Shown in pieces: positions 15,901 to 22,596 of a stretch of DNA of 23,005 nt. Position numbers and translations under genes: made by a program. Below the pieces are notes generated by a model. That model saw nothing but the letters and a program-made list of their open reading frames with translations. It made no database searches and had not been told where the DNA came from. The stretch comes from Bulleidia sp. (lineage in GTDB: Bacteria > Bacillota_I > Bacilli_A > Erysipelotrichales > Erysipelotrichaceae). The stretch is from the NCBI GenBank assembly GCA_016293365.1, contig JAEDEK010000018.1:1-23005 (forward strand). Reading direction: 5' to 3'. Position 1 is the first letter of the stretch, and the number at the start of each line of letters is the position of its first letter.

Positions 15901-16003
15901 ATGTATCATATCCCTGTTCCTTTAATGCCTGCATCAGTGCAGGCATACGGATCGTACTTTTCAGCAGCGTATAGCTGGAAGTAATACTCAGATGAACTGT
16001 CAT
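12926..16003 (-). CDS. dnaE: DNA polymerase III alpha subunit, DnaE type
   Basis: The 1025-residue replicative polymerase has an N-terminal PHP domain (VHLSITSSYTLL start, ALCDHNVLYGA, GIHGIIGMETDV), GPGRGSAAGS (about 335-344), catalytic aspartates in PDIDTDIPD (Asp377, Asp379), the third acidic site in IKMDFLGLRN, helix-hairpin-helix region YGFNKSHAVAY, and a C-terminal OB fold (about 915-1015). In Bacillota with PolC, DnaE extends RNA primers before hand-off. The length is in the short DnaE class. The PHP metal-binding histidines are partly lost (HLSIT instead of HLHVH), so nuclease activity is unlikely. The start at 16003 fits homologues; the open frame runs on to 16084 without support. 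A TATAAT sits 6 nt upstream of the ATG. dnaE is the first gene of a five-gene coupled operon. Confidence 0.96.
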   Translation of the reverse strand: MTVHLSITSSYTLLKSTIRMPALMQALKEQGYDTCALCDHNVLYGAASFLHACAKEGIHGIIGMETDVDYHGEKVPFLLLSRDNRGYQNMMTLSSLITQQKEQMCTVDELVRYGQGCIIIAYGEGGWMDGELVQERYEEVDRRLSIMKQELPSFDMALSYQEASLWKKRNAVLKRLCQKNGIRTVALNRIYYLKREDASTLRVLTSIRTGLPLSDSSLPNIQGRWLLSPSQMAALYESDDLKRTDELAAMCHADYQLPKAGLPAFPLPQGVSAETYLRSLAYAGLKKRTQNQPPQSYIDRLKYELDIICQMGFADYFLIVYDFIRYGRKNGINIGPGRGSAAGSLTAYCLGITMVDPMEYGLLFERFLNPQRVSLPDIDTDIPDNRREEIIQYVARKYGRDHVCSIITFGTFGARAAIRDVGKAMGIGQREIDSLTKLIPNRAKMDLTTAFRQESRFRNMVHSRSVYQQLFNMALQIEGLPRHESIHAAGIIMSGVNLQQIVPTVMLNSDLLTSQFTMEYLEERGLIKMDFLGLRNLTIIDEIVKEIQKENPSFHPDRIHLCDAETCSVFSHGDTTGIFQFESEGMKSLLRKMKPSCMEDIACAMALYRPSSSMHISEYLAGRADPSKIVYPCPQMIPVLKNTCGIMIYQEQVMECAQIMAGFTLAKADILRRAISKKNMQVMQSMKGEFLNGCMRNGHSALLGEKLFALIEQFAGYGFNKSHAVAYAQIACQLAWLKAHYPLHFYTALLNSCIGDQKKTGQYIDECRRRRITICYPDVNVSRLSCIHDEASITLPFQTVSSIGSQVASCIIEEREKNGPYQDFVDFVTRISMYRVTRSNLEALIDGGALDVFDYNRLTMKEALDDVMRYSDLVRIERNGVMRIDLTLISPPAIIRKAEDPEVRNEAERKVFGFTLGPSRTAAIRQACGITLPSLSYFEGRIGQVSSFAQITSIHEHRTKKGSMMAFCTIADETASLQMRIMPLQYMKYNSILTRGSYIIFRAKMTEEGYLIAEDIRTTGKETCR

Positions 16004-16009
16004 ACGCCT

Positions 16010-16015
16010 ATTATA
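16010..16015 (-). promoter_or_regulatory. -10 box directly before dnaE
   Basis: Minus-strand TATAAT is separated from the dnaE ATG by 6 nt (AGGCGT). Initiation would fall on or beside the start codon. No convincing -35 and no properly spaced ribosome site are seen. Confidence 0.45.
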
Positions 16016-16070
16016 TAACAAACCTTCAGGAATTATATTCTTTCCCATCCACAACTTTCCCACAATTGGG

Positions 16071-16079
16071 TGGTATAAT
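16071..16079 (+). promoter_or_regulatory. Extended -10 promoter of degV
   Basis: TGG-TATAAT, a perfect TGn extended -10, lies 19 nt before ATG 16099. A GGGGTG ribosome site sits between. No clear -35 is present. It is divergent from dnaE. Confidence 0.65.
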
Positions 16080-16098
16080 AGCATTCGGGGTGAAAACC

Positions 16099-16953
16099 AT
16101 GAAAATAGCTTATGTTACAGACAGTGGTACTGGAAAATCCATTGCCCAGCATGCCAAAGATGGCATTGTTTCCGTACCACTGCAGATCAGTGATGAAAAC
16201 AGAACATGGCAGGACAGAGAAACTCTGTCTGTGGAGCAGATGATTGCCTTGCTGCATGAAGGTCATACTTTCACGACATCTCAGCCATCCTATGGTCTTG
16301 TAGAAGAATGCTTCTCCTCTTTAAAACAGCAGGGTGTAGATCTGATCATAGCTGTACCGATCTGCAATGGCCTGTCCGGAACCATTTCCACATTTACATC
16401 CATTGCTGAAAACCTCGATCTGAAGATCATCTGTGTCGACTGTTATGTCACAGCCGTATTACAGGACTATCTGATTCATCGGATCCGCCAGGCATTACAG
16501 GAAGGAATGGACCCTCTGGAAATACAGGTACTGTGCGATAAAATCATCACATCCGCAAATACACTGATTATTCCGGAAACCCTGGATCAGCTGATCCGTG
16601 GCGGAAGATTAACTCCTGTTGCAGCAAAACTGGGGAAACTGCTGAAAATCACCCCTGTTCTGCAGATCAGCAAGAAAACTTCCGGCAGAATTGATACACT
16701 CGATAAAGTGCGCACTTTCCGCAGAGCACTGTCACGTGCCATGGAGCAGATGTCTGTCGATCATGTCGGTGAAGAAGATGACTGGTCCATCACAATTGCC
16801 CATGTCGATCACCCTGATATGGCAGAAACACTGAAACAGCAGATGATGGAAAAATTCCCGAAAGCTGCCATTGATATTATTCCTCTTTGTTCCCCTGTTG
16901 CGGCACATACAGGTCTTGGCAGCATCTGCATTCAGTATTTCAGAAAATTCTGA
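16099..16953 (+). CDS. DegV-family fatty-acid-binding protein
   Basis: The 284-residue cytoplasmic protein has the DegV pattern: KIAYVTDSGTG at the start, TTSQPS, ICNGLSGTIST (the serine/glycine loop), a C-terminal lobe beginning around LIRGGRLTPVAAKLGKLLKITPVL, and the final VAAHTGLGSI. DegV proteins bind a fatty acid; the FakB members hand it to the kinase FakA for phospholipid synthesis. No fakA is in the window, so the partner is unknown. The usual DS(x)xxS pocket strand reads VDCYVTAVLQD, a small departure. The start at 16099 follows GGGGTG at good spacing. A strong terminator follows before the penicillin-binding protein gene. Confidence 0.9.
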   Translation: MKIAYVTDSGTGKSIAQHAKDGIVSVPLQISDENRTWQDRETLSVEQMIALLHEGHTFTTSQPSYGLVEECFSSLKQQGVDLIIAVPICNGLSGTISTFTSIAENLDLKIICVDCYVTAVLQDYLIHRIRQALQEGMDPLEIQVLCDKIITSANTLIIPETLDQLIRGGRLTPVAAKLGKLLKITPVLQISKKTSGRIDTLDKVRTFRRALSRAMEQMSVDHVGEEDDWSITIAHVDHPDMAETLKQQMMEKFPKAAIDIIPLCSPVAAHTGLGSICIQYFRKF

Positions 16954-16969
16954 TTGTTCAGGAAAAGAT

Positions 16970-17003
16970 ACAGCGGAAAACTGTTTTTCCGCTGTCTGTT
17001 TTT
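16970..17003 (+). terminator. Rho-independent terminator after degV
   Basis: Perfect 11-bp arms ACAGCGGAAAA / TTTTCCGCTGT (16970-16980, 16985-16995) with a 4-nt loop, then CTGTTTTT. No separate promoter is obvious before the next gene 22 nt on, so some read-through may feed it. Confidence 0.88.
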
Positions 17004-17024
17004 ATAGGGAGGTAACAGACAGAA

Positions 17025-19529
17025 ATGTTAAAAAACGGGTATAAACCGGATCAGGATGATATTGTAGAAAAAAGAAAGAAACAGATCATCCGCAGAAACA
17101 GAATATTGAAAATTGCAGATGGAGTGATGATCTTCATCCTCTGTATCTATATGATCATAGGTACAGCCGGCATTACGCTGGTACGTAAACTGACAGATGA
17201 TATTCCTTCCCTGGACCTGTCCAGGCTTAAAAGTGAGGAATCTACCATCATCTATGACGGTGATGACAACGTGATTACCGAGGTCGGTACCTATTACAGG
17301 CAGAACATCACCTATGAAGACTGCCCGGAATCTCTCGTCGATGCATTCCTTGCAATTGAGGATTCCCGCTATTTCACACATAACGGGTTTGATATTCCGC
17401 GTTTTTCCAAATCCATTATCAATACATTTGTACATGGTGATATGCAGGGCGGCTCCACTTTTACGATGCAGCTGGTCAAAAACTCCTACTTCTCCATTGA
17501 AGATGGACAGCAGAGTACGGAACGAAAGGCAACCATCCGTTACAAGGTACAGCAGATTCTTCTGTCCATGGAACTGGAAACAAAGATGGACAAAAAGGAA
17601 ATCTTTGCGCTGTATATCAACAAGGTCAACTTCGGAGACAGAATCCGTGGTGTACAGAAAGCAGCACAGTATTACTTCGGAAAGAATGTCAGCGACCTTT
17701 CGCTGAGCGAATCGGCAATGCTGGCGGGCATTGTCAATCTTCCAAACCGCTATAACCCATACTATTATCTCGATTATGCCACAACGCGCAGAAACCAGGT
17801 CCTTTCCCTGATGGTGACCCATGGATATATCAGCCAGCAGGAATATGATCTTGCTTCTTCCATACGTGTGGAAGATCTGCTGAGTGGCGGCAAAAACATG
17901 AATACGGAAAACATGCAGCTTGCCGAATATACAGATGTCGTTCTGCAGGAAGCACTGGCTCTGACGGGAAAAGATCCGGTTCTGCATGGAATGGAAATCC
18001 ATACTGCACTCAATCGGACAGTACAGAATACGATTGAATCCATCGAAGATGGATCCTATGGCATCAGTTTCAGCAATGATACGATGCAGACGGCAATCAT
18101 CAGCATCGACAACACAAACGGTGAAATCATCGGTATCGGCGGTGGCAGAAACTACAATGGTGGTGCCATGCTTCTCAACCGGGCAACCTCCATGTACAAA
18201 CAGCCGGGTTCCACCATCAAACCGGTTCTCAGCTATGCCCTTGCCTTTGAATATCTCGGATATTCGCTTGATGAAATCCTGATGGACAGACCGATCAGTT
18301 TCCCGGCAGAAGAGCGTGTGCTGGTCAACGCCAACGGTAAGTATGCCGGTGAAGTCACTCTGAAGGATGCCGTAGCAAAATCACTGAATATCCCGGCCAT
18401 CCTTACACTGGAAAAAGTCACATCGAAAATCGGCGGTCAGGCAGTGGTAGACTACATGCATTCAATCGGACTTTCCACAGCAAGTAACGAAAACTTCCAT
18501 ATGTCCTATGCCATCGGCGGGAATCTGCTGGAAGCTACTGTACTGGAAATGGCTGGTGCTCATGCTGCGATCATCAATCATGGCGTCTACAACAAACCGC
18601 ATACAATCCGCAGAATTGTCACTTCCTCAGGACAGGAGTATTCACCCGATGGTCTTAATGTCCAGGTACTGTCTTCCGGCAGTGCATGGCTCACTGCACA
18701 GTTGATGAAAAACAATGTAGATGTCGGCAACCAGCTGTATAACTACATGGGTGTACTGCAGAAAGACTATCCTGTCTATGCCAAAACAGGTACAACAGAC
18801 TGGGGTGAAGACGGTCTGCAGTATGGTATTCCGGTCGGTGTGATGAAAGATAAATGGATGATTGCATCCACATCCAACTATACCAATGCAGTATGGCTTG
18901 GCTGGGATAAGGCAGTTGCTGGAGGTTATACATACTTTACTTCCTGGATGGATCAGCAGAATATTACCGGTCAGATCAACCTTGCTCTGATCAATGCACA
19001 GGAAACCATTCCTACTGCATCTGTGGCAGGTGTCCCTCGACCGGATGATGTTACTGATGTCACCTATCAGAAAGGTACATGGCCACACGTGACATCCACT
19101 TCTTCCTATAACAGCATTACATCTCAGGTTTCCGTTACCGGTCTTTCCAACATGCCATCAATTGACAGTACCAATGCTCTGCAGTCACTTTCCGCATCTG
19201 TCTACAACAACATCCTGTATATTACATGGGGTGGGAAAAAAGGATGTGGCGGCGGGTCCATCGATATCTCTTTAAAGGATGGAAACAGAATCAGGGAATC
19301 CGCCTATGGCGCATGCCTTGCCAATACATATTCTGCCTATCCATACAACACAAAATACTATGCCGATGTCTATATCGATGATGCACTGTATTATTCCGTC
19401 ACAAGTGATGATGGTACATACAACGGCTATTCACAGATGCCGGAAGGATCTACGATCAAGGTATGCGGCTGGATCAGAAAAAACGGAAAAGTCACCAACA
19501 CACAATGCGTGACAGCCGGAGAATTCTGA
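17025..19529 (+). CDS. Class A penicillin-binding protein (bifunctional transglycosylase/transpeptidase)
   Basis: This 834-residue cell-wall enzyme polymerises lipid II and cross-links the glycan strands outside the membrane. It has a basic cytoplasmic tail (1-32), one membrane helix (about 33-54), and a GT51 glycosyltransferase with catalytic Glu112 in AIEDSRYFTHNG and GGSTFTMQLVKN (142-153). The transpeptidase has SxxK at Ser396-Lys399 (PGSTIKP), SxN at 453-455 (KSLNIPA) and KTG from Lys587 (AKTGTTDWG). All catalytic residues are intact. A C-terminal tail (about 665-834) forms an extra extracellular domain containing four cysteines (GCGGG, GACLAN, KVCGW, TQCVT) and many Ser/Thr/Tyr. The start at 17025 has GGGAGGT about 11 nt upstream. 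It resembles PBP1a/PbpF-like enzymes but I do not assign a symbol. Confidence 0.95.
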   Translation: MLKNGYKPDQDDIVEKRKKQIIRRNRILKIADGVMIFILCIYMIIGTAGITLVRKLTDDIPSLDLSRLKSEESTIIYDGDDNVITEVGTYYRQNITYEDCPESLVDAFLAIEDSRYFTHNGFDIPRFSKSIINTFVHGDMQGGSTFTMQLVKNSYFSIEDGQQSTERKATIRYKVQQILLSMELETKMDKKEIFALYINKVNFGDRIRGVQKAAQYYFGKNVSDLSLSESAMLAGIVNLPNRYNPYYYLDYATTRRNQVLSLMVTHGYISQQEYDLASSIRVEDLLSGGKNMNTENMQLAEYTDVVLQEALALTGKDPVLHGMEIHTALNRTVQNTIESIEDGSYGISFSNDTMQTAIISIDNTNGEIIGIGGGRNYNGGAMLLNRATSMYKQPGSTIKPVLSYALAFEYLGYSLDEILMDRPISFPAEERVLVNANGKYAGEVTLKDAVAKSLNIPAILTLEKVTSKIGGQAVVDYMHSIGLSTASNENFHMSYAIGGNLLEATVLEMAGAHAAIINHGVYNKPHTIRRIVTSSGQEYSPDGLNVQVLSSGSAWLTAQLMKNNVDVGNQLYNYMGVLQKDYPVYAKTGTTDWGEDGLQYGIPVGVMKDKWMIASTSNYTNAVWLGWDKAVAGGYTYFTSWMDQQNITGQINLALINAQETIPTASVAGVPRPDDVTDVTYQKGTWPHVTSTSSYNSITSQVSVTGLSNMPSIDSTNALQSLSASVYNNILYITWGGKKGCGGGSIDISLKDGNRIRESAYGACLANTYSAYPYNTKYYADVYIDDALYYSVTSDDGTYNGYSQMPEGSTIKVCGWIRKNGKVTNTQCVTAGEF

Positions 19530-19541
19530 AAACAATAAACC

Positions 19542-19572
19542 GGTGTGATCAATTTAATGATCACACCTTTTT
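19542..19572 (+). terminator. Rho-independent terminator of the penicillin-binding protein gene
   Basis: Perfect 10-bp arms GGTGTGATCA / TGATCACACC (19542-19551, 19558-19567) around a 6-nt loop, then five T. Confidence 0.9.
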
Positions 19573-19580
19573 CATGCCTT

Positions 19581-19606
19581 AAAAAAGCGGACTGCCCTGT
19601 CCGCTT
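19581..19606 (-). terminator. Rho-independent terminator of the cmk-der-gpsA operon
   Basis: Minus strand: AAGCGGAC (19606-19599) pairs with GTCCGCTT (19592-19585) around a 6-nt loop and runs into six T, just after the gpsA stop. It is separate from the plus-strand hairpin next to it. Confidence 0.9.
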
Positions 19607-19609
19607 GTA

Positions 19610-20602
19610 TCACATTTCTGATTTCAGGCTTCTGCCCATTAATGCAGAGATTGCTTCTGATGGAGATTTTCCTTCGTACAGAACAGCATATACTTCATTG
19701 ACAATCGGCATTTCAATCCCTTCTGCCTTTGCCTGTTCGTATACGACCTTGCATGCTGCAACGCCTTCCACCGTTCTTCTGTTTTCTTTCCAGAAGTTTT
19801 CCGCACTTCCCTCCTTACCGATCTGCAGACCGGCAGTAAAGTTACGGGAATGCATGGAAGTACATGTGACAATCAGATCACCGACACCATCCAGTCCCAG
19901 ATACGTTTCCGCCCTGCCGCCATGAGCAACGCCATAACGTGTCATTTCTGCAAGGCCTCTTGTCATCAAGGCCGCACGTGCATTATCTCCCTGTCCAACC
20001 CCTTCCAGAATTCCGGATGCAATCGCCATGACATTCTTTAACGCCACGCCGATTTCCGCACCGACTACATCGGTATTGCGATAGACACGGAAATAGCTGT
20101 TGGAGAACAGTTCCTGGATCATCTGTGCCTCTTCTTCGTTATCGGATACGGCATTGACAGATGTCAGCATGCGCAGAATCACTTCTTCGGCGTGAGAAGG
20201 ACCGATCAGAGATACAATGGCTTTCCGCATGGAGGCAGGAATGATCCGCTCCATGACAACAGACAGTCTTTCGTGTGTCACCGGATGGAAACCCTTGGCA
20301 ACATTGATGAATATGACCGGATGATCCAGAAGCGGTGCAATCTTTTCAACAACACTTTCCAGCGCCATGACCGGTACAGCAATCAGGATGACATCCGCAT
20401 CTGTTACACAGCTGATATCCATTGTTGCATGAACATCGTGGTTCATTTCCACTTCAAAGTATCTGGAATTGTGGTGATTGTTTTCAATGTCATTTACTTC
20501 AGATGCATCAATGCCCCACATCATAACATCGTGGCCGTTATCAGCCAGAACCTGTGCCAGAGCAGAGCCCCAGCTTCCTGTTCCAAGTATTCTGATTTTC
20601 AT
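19610..20602 (-). CDS. gpsA: Glycerol-3-phosphate dehydrogenase [NAD(P)+]
   Basis: The cytoplasmic enzyme reduces dihydroxyacetone phosphate to sn-glycerol-3-phosphate, the backbone for phospholipids. The 330 residues contain the Rossmann motif ILGTGSWGSALA (5-16), IAVPVMAL (74-81), the substrate-loop Lys103 (NVAKGF), GPSHAEE (134-140), catalytic Lys189 in ALKNVMAIASG, and GLDGVGDLIVTCTS. The length is typical. The start ATG at 20602 shares one base with the der stop (TAATG), so the two are translationally coupled. It is the last gene of its operon, before a strong terminator. Confidence 0.97.
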   Translation of the reverse strand: MKIRILGTGSWGSALAQVLADNGHDVMMWGIDASEVNDIENNHHNSRYFEVEMNHDVHATMDISCVTDADVILIAVPVMALESVVEKIAPLLDHPVIFINVAKGFHPVTHERLSVVMERIIPASMRKAIVSLIGPSHAEEVILRMLTSVNAVSDNEEEAQMIQELFSNSYFRVYRNTDVVGAEIGVALKNVMAIASGILEGVGQGDNARAALMTRGLAEMTRYGVAHGGRAETYLGLDGVGDLIVTCTSMHSRNFTAGLQIGKEGSAENFWKENRRTVEGVAACKVVYEQAKAEGIEMPIVNEVYAVLYEGKSPSEAISALMGRSLKSEM

Positions 20603-21915
20603 TAGTCTCCAACCTTCTTTCTTGAAATAATACGGATCGGCGTTCCTTCAAAATCAAAAGCACCACGTAGTGTATTTTCAATAAATCTCTGGTATGTAAA
20701 GTGCAGCAGCTTCGGATCATTACAGGAAAGAACAAATGTCGGAGGCTGTACTGCAACCTGTGTCGCATAGTAGATTCTGAATCTCTTACCGTTTCTTGCC
20801 GGTGCAGGTGTTGTAACCTGTGAATCGGCAATGACTTCATTGAGAATGTTTGTCGGTACTCTGCGGCATGTGTTTTCATAGACTCTGTCCACTTCCGGAA
20901 TAATCGTATCCACGCGCTGACCTGTTTTCGCAGAGACATAAACAATCGGTGCGTAGGAAAGGTACCCGAATTCCGCACGGATCTTTTCCGTAAAGCGGTT
21001 CATCGTCTTTTCATCCTTTTCAACTGCATCCCATTTATTGACAACAATGATCACAGGTTTTCCTGCTTCAGAAGCATACCCGGCTACATGTTTATCCTGT
21101 TCACGGATGCCTTCTTCTCCATCGATCAGAAACAGAGCCACATCACAGCGTTCAATTGCGCTCATAGCCCGCAGTACAGAATACTTTTCCACCGATTCAT
21201 ATACTCTGCCTCTTTTGCGTATTCCGGCTGTATCAACGATGACATATGGCTTTCCATCTTTGACAAACGGGGTATCGATCGCATCTCTTGTTGTACCCAT
21301 GATGTTGGATACAATCGAGCGTTCTTCCCGCAGAATCGCATTGACAAGAGAAGATTTACCGACGTTCGGTTCACCGATGACGGCGATATGAATGCCTTCA
21401 TATTCTGCCTGTGCAAGATCTTTCGGCATTGCTTCCAGACATGCATCCAGGACATCACCGATACCGATTCCATGGATACCGGAACAGGCAATCGGATCTC
21501 CGATACCGAGATTATAGAATTCATAGATATTCATCAGTCTTTCCTGCGAGTCAATCTGATTGACCGCAAGAACAACCGGTTTTTCTGATTTCTGCAGAAG
21601 TCCGGCAATATAGCTGTCGTCATCCGACATGCCGTTTTTTCCATCGCATACCATCAGGATAACATCTGCCTCATCAATGGCGATTTCGACCTGTGCCTGA
21701 ATCTCTTTCTGAAACGGCTGGTCCTGCAACTGAATACCACCTGTATCAATAATCCGAAACGGTCTGCCTGTCCACTCAGCACTGGAATAGATTCTGTCCC
21801 TGGTCACGCCAGGTGTATCTTCCACAATGGAAAGACGTTTTCCGGCAATACGGTTGAAAATGGTGGATTTACCTACATTCGGTTTTCCGACAATAGCGAT
21901 TGTACCGGTTCTCAT
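20602..21915 (-). CDS. der: Ribosome-assembly GTPase Der (EngA)
   Basis: Der is an essential double GTPase that matures the 50S subunit. The 437 residues hold G domain 1 (P-loop GKPNVGKST 10-18, DTGG 57-60), G domain 2 (P-loop GEPNVGKSS 181-189, DTAG, NKWD) and a C-terminal KH-like domain (from about 355; IRIISRKK at the end). The G4 motif of domain 1 reads NQID (119-122) instead of NKxD, while domain 2 keeps NKWD. The start ATG at 21915 overlaps the cmk stop (ATGA) and uses an AAGGAGG site lying inside the last cmk codons. cmk-der-gpsA is a common Bacillota order. Confidence 0.97.
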   Translation of the reverse strand: MRTGTIAIVGKPNVGKSTIFNRIAGKRLSIVEDTPGVTRDRIYSSAEWTGRPFRIIDTGGIQLQDQPFQKEIQAQVEIAIDEADVILMVCDGKNGMSDDDSYIAGLLQKSEKPVVLAVNQIDSQERLMNIYEFYNLGIGDPIACSGIHGIGIGDVLDACLEAMPKDLAQAEYEGIHIAVIGEPNVGKSSLVNAILREERSIVSNIMGTTRDAIDTPFVKDGKPYVIVDTAGIRKRGRVYESVEKYSVLRAMSAIERCDVALFLIDGEEGIREQDKHVAGYASEAGKPVIIVVNKWDAVEKDEKTMNRFTEKIRAEFGYLSYAPIVYVSAKTGQRVDTIIPEVDRVYENTCRRVPTNILNEVIADSQVTTPAPARNGKRFRIYYATQVAVQPPTFVLSCNDPKLLHFTYQRFIENTLRGAFDFEGTPIRIISRKKVGD

Positions 21916-22586
21916 TCTTCCTCCTTTATAACAAAAGGCTGTGCAAGTGCCCAGATGGCATCGCAGACCTGCTGAATTGTCATATCTGATGTATCAATCA
22001 CAACAGCACCAGTTGCCTGTGTCAGAGGGGATGCACTGCGGTGTGTATCCTGATAGTCTCTCTGTTCAATTTCCTTTGTGATTTCTTCCAGACTCTCACT
22101 TGGAATGCCGGAAGCGATATTCTGATCATATCTTCTTTTCGCACGCGCAGCTGCACTGGCAGTCATGAATACCTTGACCTGGGCATCCGGCAGTACTACC
22201 GTACCGATATCTCTTCCATCCATGATGAAACCACCGGCTTTTGCCATCTGCTGTTGGCGGGCAACCAGATCTTTTCTGACTTCCGGATGTTTTGATACTG
22301 CACTTGCCGCAAGGGATATTTCATCTGTGCGGATCAAAGATGTTACATCTTCCCCATCCAGGAATACTTTCCCTTCCGGTGTCAGCAGAATCTGTGTCTT
22401 CTGCAGCATTGCACAGAGTGCCTTTTCATCCTCCAGATCAATCCCTGTCTTTTTTGCCTTCATGCCTGTGCATCTGTACATGGCACCGGTATCCAGATGA
22501 ACATAATGCATTTTTTCGGCAAGTTTTCTGGCAATGGTACTCTTGCCTGCAGCACTTGGTCCATCGATCGCAATATTGATTTTCAT
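21912..22586 (-). CDS. cmk: Cytidylate kinase
   Basis: This cytoplasmic NMP kinase phosphorylates CMP and dCMP with ATP, recycling pyrimidines for RNA, DNA and phospholipid precursors. The 224 residues have P-loop GPSAAGKST (9-17), HLDTGAMYR (30-38), GFIMDGRDIGTVV with the CMP-binding DGRD, and ASAAARAKRRYDQ in the lid region. The length is normal. The ATG at 22586 follows GAGGT, which includes the stop codon of the upstream gene, so coupling to that gene is likely. The gene is second of at least four in its operon. Confidence 0.97.
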   Translation of the reverse strand: MKINIAIDGPSAAGKSTIARKLAEKMHYVHLDTGAMYRCTGMKAKKTGIDLEDEKALCAMLQKTQILLTPEGKVFLDGEDVTSLIRTDEISLAASAVSKHPEVRKDLVARQQQMAKAGGFIMDGRDIGTVVLPDAQVKVFMTASAAARAKRRYDQNIASGIPSESLEEITKEIEQRDYQDTHRSASPLTQATGAVVIDTSDMTIQQVCDAIWALAQPFVIKEEE

Positions 22587-22596
22587 GTTATTTACC

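Noticed and set aside
17028..18002. 324-codon minus-strand open frame inside the penicillin-binding protein gene
   Set aside because: It is an antisense shadow: His/Cys/Ile-rich composition, no motif, and it lies opposite a gene with intact catalytic motifs.
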